Shown here one piece after another: positions 56,266-64,000 of a DNA stretch of 64,000 bases; within the stretch, counting starts at the first letter, position 1, and each line of letters opens with the position of its first letter. The DNA lies in assembly GCA_028751875.1 (NCBI GenBank), contig CM054143.1:69543030-69607029 (forward strand), in the 5' to 3' direction. Origin of the DNA: Rapana venosa (taxonomy: Eukaryota > Mollusca > Gastropoda > Neogastropoda > Muricidae). The position numbers and the translations under genes are program-made. The notes under the pieces are model-generated. The model was not told the origin of the DNA. It did not search any database and worked only from the letters and a program-made list of their open reading frames with translations.

Positions 56266-57050
56266 AATGAAAATTTGGTTTAAAAAGATCTATATATTTT
56301 CGACAAGAGAAAAAATATTCTTTAACTATTTCGAAAAAGTCAAAAATAGTGAACGAAACTGTTGTGAAATAGGATTTGGGTTTTCCCAAAACCCCAAAAC
56401 CCCGGGTTTCAAGACTTTCTTTGGGAAAAGGGGGCAGTTGAAACACACCCAAAATTGGCATTCCAACACGGAGATGGAAACCATGCTGCCGCCAGGGCGC
56501 CAAGGTGAAAAACTTTTCAAAACCGACATGAGGGGTCCACCTCCCCTAAACCCAAAAGGGGGAGGGGGCAGGTTTTCCCTTTTTCCAGGGCCCTTTAAAA
56601 TTTTAGAACTATGTCATAAACCGGGGGCGTTTCCCAATTTTAAAGCAGAGCCCTTTTTTTCCCCAACTTTATGGCCCCTTAACTTTTTGTTCCCTTTTTT
56701 CCCCACAAAGATTTTGAAAATTGTAAATGGCGTTTATCTAAAAACTGTATTGTGCGCTTTAAATTCCCTTTAAAACAAAATAATTTGACTAGAAATTTAT
56801 CAAATGAAAATAAAAAAATTTCTGTGTTACTTTTTTGCTGGATCCTTCCCACTGTGGGGTCATTCTTAATGAATTGGGGGCGATAGACTGCGCCAAAACG
56901 AGGGGGCACGCAATGTTGAAGGGGTTTACTTTTAAGGGCAGTATTCCCTTAGACTTGCGAGGGGGTTTTGGGAAATTTTTAAAAATCTTCCTATGTAAAC
57001 AATTTAAAAAATTGCAAAATTCTGTTTTTTTTTAACCTAAAATTTGCCTA
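56266..57050. other. Unclassified, poorly called DNA
   Basis: No family recognised. Confidence 0.4.
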
Positions 57051-57053
57051 AAT

Positions 57054-57311
57054 ATGATGGATGTACAAAACACTAAGCGTTTCGGTGCAAAGACACCTAT
57101 GTCTGCTTCCAGAAATATATCAAGCTTGGTTTATAGATTCCGTTTAAATGCTCTTCACACAAAATACTGCAAGAACATACTATGCATGTGTGGAAAACAA
57201 ATTAGCGTCAGACATCTACTTAGTGGTTGTCCTAGAATTAAAATCATTTCTATGACACTGAAAGATCCCTTACTTTTAGAATCATCTGTAACGCATAAAA
57301 AAAAATCCTAA
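57054..57311 (+). pseudogene. I-like LINE C-terminal fragment
   Basis: The plus strand encodes SRNISSLVYRFRLNALHTKY and ILCMCGKQISVRHLLSGCPR, the same CxC..H..C end as the other copies, with residues RFRLNALHTKY close to RFKLNAFRTKF of 34774-35241. It ends in an A run at 57298 and meets the 3' end of the next, oppositely oriented RTE element. Confidence 0.75.
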
Positions 57312-57399
57312 ACAATGATAGACTTCTCTGCAGAATTTCTGAATGTCTGCTTCACAGCCCAGTCGGTATCTTCCTGTGATTGATCATCATCATCATCAT

Positions 57400-58929
57400 C
57401 AGACCCGTGACCTTGGCGGTCGTGGGGGAGACACGAAAGACGATGCCGTGGTAAGCCTCCTCCATCCATCTCGGTCCTCGGCTCTGCGCAGTAGTGCCGA
57501 GTCATTCATCCTGGCCCATTCTCTGATGTTGTCCATCCATGACTTGTTCTGTCTTCCCCTCTTTCTGCCACCTTCGAGTGTTCCCTGCAGTACTGTTTTT
57601 GGCAGAGTGTTGTTGGCGGGTGACGTGGCCGAACCATGTCAGCTTTTTCTTTTTGACGATGGTGAGAAGGGGTTCCTGTGGACCTGCCAGCCGTGTTTAT
57701 TTGACTCTTGACAAATTCATTGGTCTTTCGTTCTCTCCAGGATATGCTCAGCAGTTTTCTATGGCATTTTGTTTCAAATGACTGGATTCGCTTTGCTGTT
57801 TCAGCAGTCAATGTCCAGGTTTCACTTCCGTACAGCAGGATAGTCTGAATTAGGGCTTTGTAGAGCTTTAGTTTGATTGGGAAACTGATCTCTTTACTTT
57901 TCCATAGGGTGGTGAGTTTTGTCATGGAAGATGTTGCCATGGCTATTCTGACTTTGATTTCTGTCGTCGATCGCCCGTCCTTTGTGAGTGTAGCGCCAAG
58001 GTATTTAAAAGCGTCTACCTCCTCCAGTTGTTGGCCGTTCATGTAAATTTTAGCAGTGGTTGTTGCTCGTGCTGTTCACAAGTACTTTACTTTTCTTTGA
58101 GCTCACCTCCATCCCATATGCTCCAGCTCTGTTCTCAAGTCTGGTCGTAAGATCTGCAGCTCTGTGTTACTTCCGCCTATGAGGTCAATGTCATCGGCAA
58201 ACCTTAAGTTGTTGAGGGGTCTGCCGCCAATGGAGATGGTAGAGTGGAAGTCATTGGAGGGTCTCTCTCATAATGTTTTCCAAGAACTATTAAACAGGAC
58301 TGGAGATAACAGGCATCCTTGTCGGACCCCAACTGTGGTTTTGAAGTAGTCTCCGACCTGATTGTTCAGAAGGACTGCACTGCTTGCGGTGTTGTATAGT
58401 GCTTGAATGGTTTGCACTATCCTTCTTCAATGCCAAACATTCTGAGGACCTGCCCAGGCCTTCGTGCCATACTCTGTCGAAAGCCTTCTTGAAGTCGATG
58501 AAGTTGTGGAACAGGTCTCTCTGATGTTGAAGATATTTTTCCATCAGGATGTGGCAGTTAAAAATCTGTTCGATTGTGCTCCTGCCTGCCCTGAACCCAG
58601 CTTGTTCCTCTGCAAGGTGTTCTTCTGCTCCTTCTTTAGTCGATTCAAAATAACTTTGAGCATGATCTTGCTGGCGTGGCTGATGAGGCTGATTGTTCTA
58701 TAGTTTGGGCATTGGCATAAATTCCCCTTCTTGGGCAGGGGTATGATTATGATGAGTGATTGTGTCCATTCTGTTGGCCACTGTTTTGTCTCCCAAATCT
58801 TCTGACAGATAGCTGTAACATGTGTGATGACTGTTTCGCCACCATACTTGAGCAGTTCTGCTGGTATGTTGTCTGCTCCTGGGGACTTTCCTACTGGTAA
58901 ACTGCGGATGGCTTCTTCCACTTCTTCCC
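57400..58929 (-). pseudogene. RTE reverse transcriptase, frameshifted
   Basis: Continuing on the minus strand: EEAIRSLPVGKSPGADNIPA, PLPKKGNLCQCPNYRTISLI, FIDFKKAFDRVWHEGL (first catalytic Asp), TTVGVRQGCLLSPVLFNS, LNNLRFADDIDLIG (FADD 58190-58201), EEVDAFKYLGATLTKDG, YGSETWTLTAETAKRIQSFE, CHRKLLSISWRERKTNEFV and LLTIVKKKKLTWFGHVT. At least four frame changes separate these, so no functional enzyme is made from this copy as assembled. Order and motifs match the C-terminal half of BovB-like proteins. Confidence 0.88.
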
Positions 58930-60510
58930 TCAGTATAGGTAATGGCGAGGGTGCTCTGATGTTGCTGCTTTCTCTTCTATTATGCTCTTGTCAGGTTGTA
59001 TTGGGTAGTTGTATAGTTCTTGACAATACTCAGACCACCTGTTCAATGCAGCTGAGCTTTCTGTGAGGAGGTTTCCGGAGCTGTCTTCAATGACTGATGA
59101 TTTGGTTTGAAGTGGTTTTGTGAGTTTCTTCAGGGTGTCGTATGCCTTTTTACTGTTGCCCACTTTCATGCTTTTTTCGATCTCATCACATTGATCACTG
59201 ATCCACTTCTCTCTAGCTTTTAACATTGACTTCTTCACAAGATTGTTGGCCTCCCGGTATTCTTTAGGGTTGGAAGACCTGGTTGGTTTCAGTGCTCTTC
59301 TTGTATCGCAGAGGTCCAAGATGTCATTGGTAGTCCCTGGCTGGTGTTTATTCCTCTGACGACCGAGTACCTCCTCTGCCGTTTCTCGGACTGCCTCATT
59401 AAAGTTGTTGGTGAGGTCATTGATGTCATTGTCCAGGAGGGTTAATGCCGCAAAACGTCCGCCAAGCTTAGCTTGGAAGATCTCCTCGACATCTGGATCT
59501 TTCAGTTTGTCCACGTCAAATTTGATACGTGGGTTTGCAGGCTGTTTGTTTTTCTTCAGCTTCATTTTGAATACTAGCAGCACAAGGTCGTGGTCGCTGC
59601 CTATGTCAGCTCCAGGGTAGGTTCTTGGTCTGGCTCTGTTGATGCTGGATTTGAAGCGCCGTGGTGTTAAGATAAAATCTATTTGGTTATGGATCTTGCC
59701 GTTTGGCGCATGCCAGGTTGTCCTCCTTGACTGCTTGTGGGGATAGAGGGTATTGGCAATGGTAAGTCTGTGGGTGCAGGCAAACTCCAGCAGACGTAGT
59801 CCCCTGTCGTTGGTCTCTCCAGTTCCAAACTGACCAACTGTTCCGGTCCATTGGTTGTAAGAGCCAGGACGTACTTTGGCGTTAAAATCCCCTTGGATGA
59901 TGATGATGTCCTTCTTGGGTATTTTCATAATGGTCTTTTCAAGATCTTCGTAACATTCTTCTTCTTCTTCATCTGCATGGTCAGATGATGGTGCATAGAT
60001 TTGTATGATGGTGATGTTCTTGGGCTTGGCCGACACCTGGATGCTGATAATCCTGCTGGAAGCCGGTGTACAGCTGATAATGCACCCCACTACTTCCTTT
60101 CTGACAATAAATGCCACTCCATGTTGGTGATGTTTCTCTTGGCCACTGTACCAGATCTTTTTGCCTTCTTCAGTCAATGTCTCACCAAATCCTGTCCATC
60201 TCACTTCTCCTAGTCCAATAATGTCCCATTTATAGCGGCTAAGCTCATACTCTAGTTCTTTGATTTTTCCGAACTGGTAGAGTGTACGGACGTTCCATGT
60301 ACCAATGGTTATCTGTTCTCTAGGGAGCTTAAGTAATGTTTTAACTCCAGTAGCTGACTTGTCACTTCCACCCTGGTGTTGATCAATGGAAAGCACGGTC
60401 GTTGGTAACCCGGGCCTCGACCGATCCGGTATCATATTGGCTTTGCATTTGTCTTTCATGTTTTTCTGTGGGCTTAGGATATTCCTTGGTGGCGCCAATC
60501 TCCTCTCCAA
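58930..60510 (-). CDS. RTE endonuclease and linker, open for 526 codons
   Basis: This enzyme nicks the target DNA for target-primed reverse transcription. Apurinic-type endonuclease at residues 68-320: TWNVRT (Asn73), GLGEVRWTG (Glu102), IYAPSSD (Tyr172), GDFNAKV (Asp208, Asn210), WHAPNGKIHNQIDFI (Asp278) and GSDHDLV (Asp306, His307). All catalytic positions appear present. Residues 320-510 form the linker to the reverse transcriptase (KMKLKKNKQ, NRWSEYCQELYN). A frameshift near 58975 makes it end with HPRHYLY; without it the frame would run on into the reverse transcriptase. The Met at 60510 is the first in frame; the true start may be further downstream. Confidence 0.9.
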   Translation of the reverse strand: MERRLAPPRNILSPQKNMKDKCKANMIPDRSRPGLPTTVLSIDQHQGGSDKSATGVKTLLKLPREQITIGTWNVRTLYQFGKIKELEYELSRYKWDIIGLGEVRWTGFGETLTEEGKKIWYSGQEKHHQHGVAFIVRKEVVGCIISCTPASSRIISIQVSAKPKNITIIQIYAPSSDHADEEEEECYEDLEKTIMKIPKKDIIIIQGDFNAKVRPGSYNQWTGTVGQFGTGETNDRGLRLLEFACTHRLTIANTLYPHKQSRRTTWHAPNGKIHNQIDFILTPRRFKSSINRARPRTYPGADIGSDHDLVLLVFKMKLKKNKQPANPRIKFDVDKLKDPDVEEIFQAKLGGRFAALTLLDNDINDLTNNFNEAVRETAEEVLGRQRNKHQPGTTNDILDLCDTRRALKPTRSSNPKEYREANNLVKKSMLKAREKWISDQCDEIEKSMKVGNSKKAYDTLKKLTKPLQTKSSVIEDSSGNLLTESSAALNRWSEYCQELYNYPIQPDKSIIEEKAATSEHPRHYLY

Positions 60511-60656
60511 GTCTCCATATGTTTTGGTGGTTTCTTTGCTATTGGGGTTTCCTCCTCCACATCGACAGGTTGTACTGGGTTACATGGATACCAGTAGCAG
60601 TAACAGAGAACCTCTCTGACTGACCTGACCATTTGTGATGGATCACCCTGTTTCAA

Positions 60657-60775
60657 AGCTTATCAGTCATGACCTGTTGTGTAAACCTCTCTTAATGCCC
60701 TGTGTTGTTTACCCCATGCTTTGTGCAGATATCTACCGTACTATGTGTTAGCGTTCCCAAAGTATCCACTTTTTG
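60657..60775. other. Unique spacer
   Basis: Short non-repetitive DNA between the LINE and the minisatellite. Confidence 0.4.
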
Positions 60776-61068
60776 GCTTGTTATAGTATCTGTTGTTAGT
60801 TAATTGTTATAGTATCTGTTGTTAGTTAAATGTTATAGTATCTGTTGTTAGTTAATTGTTATAGCATCTGTTGTTAGTTAATTGTTATAGTATCTGTTGT
60901 TAGTTAATTGTTATAGTATCTGTTCTTAGTTAATTGTTCTAGTATCTGTTGTTAGTTAATTGTTATAGTATCTGTTGTTAGTTAATTGTTATAGTATCTG
61001 TTGTTAGTCAATTGTTATAGTATCTGTTGTTAGTTAATTGTTAAAGTATCTGTTGTTAGTTAATTTTC
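60776..61068. repeat. 26-bp minisatellite, about 11 copies
   Basis: Unit built of TGTTATAGTATCTGTT and GTTAGTTAAT. Copies differ by single bases, with very regular spacing. Confidence 0.96.
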
Positions 61069-61214
61069 GGAGGGTTTTTTTTCTACTTGTTATCCTTGAC
61101 TGGTTCTAGATTTAGAAACATGTTCTTGATTAATCCCCAATAGTCCTTTCAAAAAGCTAGGCCCTAAGTTGTTTTGGGTTTTTAAAAATAACTGTTTGTT
61201 GCTTGGGTCATTTC
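61069..61214. other. Unclassified
   Basis: Nothing recognised. Confidence 0.4.
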
Positions 61215-61458
61215 ATTGGCACTCACGCACATACACACACACACACATACACACGCACACACGCACGCGCGCACACAGACACACACGCACACACACACAC
61301 ACTCACCCACTCACAAACACTCTACACTCACCGCAAACAGCGTGCGCGCGCGCACAAACACACACACAAACACACACTCACACACATACATACACTCACA
61401 CATATGCACACATATAGGCATGCACACATACCACCCAATTTCTCAATGTATTTAACCC

Positions 61459-61506
<48 letters not shown>

Positions 61507-61534
61507 ACGCACACACCACACACACACGCACACA

Positions 61535-61566
<32 letters not shown>

Positions 61567-61670
61567 CAAACTAACGCACTCTCTCACACACTCTCAAATG
61601 CCCACGATTTCACATACATACTCACACTCACTCACTCACACGCACGCACACGCGCACGCACGCACGCACA
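61215..61670. repeat. (CA)n/(CGCA)n microsatellite block
   Basis: CA arrays with GCAC runs at 61535-61565 and 61640-61668. Confidence 0.95.
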
Positions 61671-61674
61671 TCCG

Positions 61675-61735
61675 TCTAATATCACTTTTCGGTGGAAGGA
61701 CGTTAAACTGAAGAACTAACTAAAACCACCACACA
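61675..61735 (-). repeat. Short interspersed piece, inverted relative to 34262-34318
   Basis: AATATCACTTTTCGGTGGAA and GGACGTTAAACTGAAGAACT. Confidence 0.6.
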
Positions 61736-61789
61736 CCACACACCACCACCCACCACAACTACACACACACTCCAACACACCCAATACAC

Positions 61790-62230
61790 ATAGTCCTTTT
61801 AGGTAGACTACCAACCCAGGGAAAGCCCGCCAACCGCACCGAAGGGGGCCCCCAAAAAAAACCCCTTTTAACCAATTAACCCCCCGGGAAAAAAGAGGGT
61901 TTTAACCCTTTTTTTAAATTTTAAATTTTCAAAAACAACCAAAACCCCCCAAAAACCCCCAAAAAAAACCCCAAAAAAAAAAAAAAAAAGGCCCAGGAAA
62001 AAAAAACCCCCCCCAAACCCCCCAAAAACCCAAACCCCCACACCACCCCCCAAAAAAACCCAAAATTTTTTGGGGGAAAAAAACAAAAAAAACCCCAAAA
62101 AACACCAAAAACCCAAAAAAAACCCCCCAAAACCCCAAAAACCCCAAAAAAAAAACCCAAAAAAAAAAAAAACAAAACCAAAACCCCTCCCAAGCCGTCT
62201 GGGCCAAAAAATTTGATTTTTAGGTGTTTG
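61790..62230. other. A/C homopolymer block, poorly called
   Basis: Runs of A5-A16 and C3-C8 only. Probably a miscalled CA or CAA array. Confidence 0.65.
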
Positions 62231-62560
62231 CTAAACAATCCACTAAGCTACCTAAATGGAACTTTGTAAAATCGGTAAGACTTTATTAAATAAAAATAAA
62301 AGCATCTGATAATATTAATTAAAAGTACCTAAACTGTTCCTACCCTCAAAAGCTCAATCGTTACCAATGCTTAAAATCACGTAATGTTAGTTGACTTCAA
62401 TCACCATGTAAGTATAGCTGTATGTCTAGTTAATTCCTAAATCGGTTTAGTTAAACAGGTTATACTGAATTACAAACATCCATAACCCCATACATGTTAA
62501 AAAACATTATTCATTTCTATTTAAAATACTGTTATCTTGTATTAATCAAGTTGATAACGC
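62231..62560. other. AT-rich DNA, nothing seen
   Basis: Non-repetitive; no coding signal. Confidence 0.5.
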
Positions 62561-64000
62561 CTACACACACAATCACAAACATCAGTTATACGCAGCCCAC
62601 AGACACACCGACCCACTCACTCACCACCCAACACTCTACACACACAATCAACTCAGCAGCACAAACACACACACAACACACACTCACACACAACACACCA
62701 CACAACACACAACACACATCCCACACCAACCAACGATACCACACAACACACACACACACACACACCCCCAACCCCCACCCCACCCCACCACCACGCACAC
62801 ACCACACACAACCACATCACCACACCACACCACATACACCAAAACTACCACACTCACACACACTTCAAACACTTACACACACACTACACAACACACACTA
62901 CACATCACAATAACAACGCACACTACACACCACACCTACACACTTATATCACATATACAACACAACTAACACACACTAAACACACACACACAACACTACA
63001 CACACTAACACACACTACAACACACACATTACACACACAAACACACACCACACACACACTAAAATCCACAGACTTATACAACAATCCCATCAACACTCAC
63101 ACACTCCACACGTACACACACGATATCCTTCAAGACCTATAACTATACAAACATTACAAAACACATACACACACACTAATAACACACTACACCACCTCAC
63201 ATAAACTACACACACACATTTACAACAAAAGTTACACTAACATCCATACATAAAGCACACAATCATTCACACACATGCTTAAACCACTGGTTATGCTTAC
63301 ACAAACAAACTATAATAAAATACTATAACAAATTTACATAACTTACACACAACTACAAGAAAAAATATAATCAAACTCAGACATCACTACACACAATAAC
63401 CCACATAGCACAACACAACTAAAGTACCACTACACAAATAAAAAATACACTACTAACAACACATACAAACTAAAAACATAAACATAACACACATGACAAC
63501 ACAACACACATCACACTACACAACACTATACACACACACACACACACACACACCACTTACACACACTTACACCCTACACACACAATCACACAAAAATAAC
63601 ACAACATACACACACACTCAACACATATACACACTATACAACACTATACAAATACAACACTATACACACACACCACAACACACACACTACACACACTACA
63701 CACACATATACACACACACACACACACTACACACAACACTATCACACATACACACAACACACACTACACAACATATACACACACTACACAACACACTATA
63801 CACACACTACACACACACTATACAACTACACTACACCACACACACTACACACACACTATACACAACTCAACACACACACACATACACAACACTATACACC
63901 ACTATCACACACTACTACACACACACATATACACACACTACACACACACACACACTACACACACATATACACACACTACACACACACATCACACTACACA
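62561..64000. repeat. CA-rich satellite-like DNA (ACACTACACA, ACTATACACA)
   Basis: More than 1.4 kb with very little G on the plus strand. From about 63490 the units CACACTATACACAC and CACTACACACAC recur at short intervals; before that the array is irregular. It continues past the window end. Confidence 0.93.

Larger units (their letters stand above)
57379..60656 (-). mobile_element. RTE/BovB-like LINE, near full length (about 3.3 kb)
   Basis: The minus-strand element has an intact endonuclease frame, a frameshifted reverse transcriptase and a 3' end with six GAT/TGA units (57378-57400), the short simple tail typical of the RTE clade. The length fits BovB-like elements of about 3.2 kb. The exact 5' end and target site duplication could not be fixed by eye. 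A short overlapping frame at 60656-60474 could be a remnant of a first ORF. Confidence 0.88.

Overview
This window looks like repeat-rich nuclear DNA of an animal, most probably a mollusc (inference). The evidence is long CA/GT, CT and CTGT microsatellites, several clades of non-LTR retrotransposon (RTE/BovB-like, CR1/L2-like, and an I-like clade with RNase H), tRNA- and 5S-derived SINEs, split coding fragments with splice signals, and no operons or ribosome binding sites. A 500-N scaffold gap lies at 41001-41500. No complete host gene is visible. Most long open frames are translations of microsatellites (HTHT, CVCV, CLSV, LPTY runs) and are not annotated.

Layout. 1-8 kb: a 1.2 kb unit present twice (1-1215 and 4966-6157) around an RTE copy with an inverted 5' end; then a hybrid tRNA/5S SINE and a candidate host promoter with first coding exon on the minus strand (8005-8180). 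8-18 kb: GT arrays, CR1/L2-like LINE 3' halves on the minus strand inserted into a tRNA-derived SINE (called S1 here), the 3' end of an I-like LINE, a duplicated exon-like segment (11450-11540 and 15711-15796), and two different LINE fragments fused in one open frame (16260-17545). 18-25 kb: a GGTAGGGA minisatellite, a 76-bp minisatellite and unclassified DNA. This whole block recurs inverted at 46.1-54.4 kb. 25-34 kb: a CCACA satellite, CA/GT arrays, a short family called R1 here, and a cassette duplicated at 28.0-29.6 and 32.6-33.8 kb. 34.4-39.0 kb: the best preserved I-like LINE, again with an inverted 5' end. 39-43 kb: microsatellites, R1, S1 and another I-like C-terminal fragment. 43-57 kb: low-quality, homopolymer-inflated sequence holding the inverted arm. 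57.4-60.7 kb: a nearly full-length RTE element with an intact endonuclease frame. 60.7-64 kb: a 26-bp minisatellite and CA-rich satellite DNA.

The only genes with an assignable function are retrotransposon genes (endonuclease, reverse transcriptase, RNase H), and all elements are broken by stops, frameshifts, truncation or inversion, so they probably act at most as past sources of sequence. Some frameshifts may be consensus errors, because base quality clearly varies along the window (poor at about 3.7-6.5, 43.2-57.0 and 61.8-62.2 kb). I did not find a new multi-gene system. The most interesting items are structural: two inversions of the twin-priming type, the hybrid SINE promoter, the large unequal-quality inverted duplication, the LINE-LINE fused frame, and two candidate host exons.
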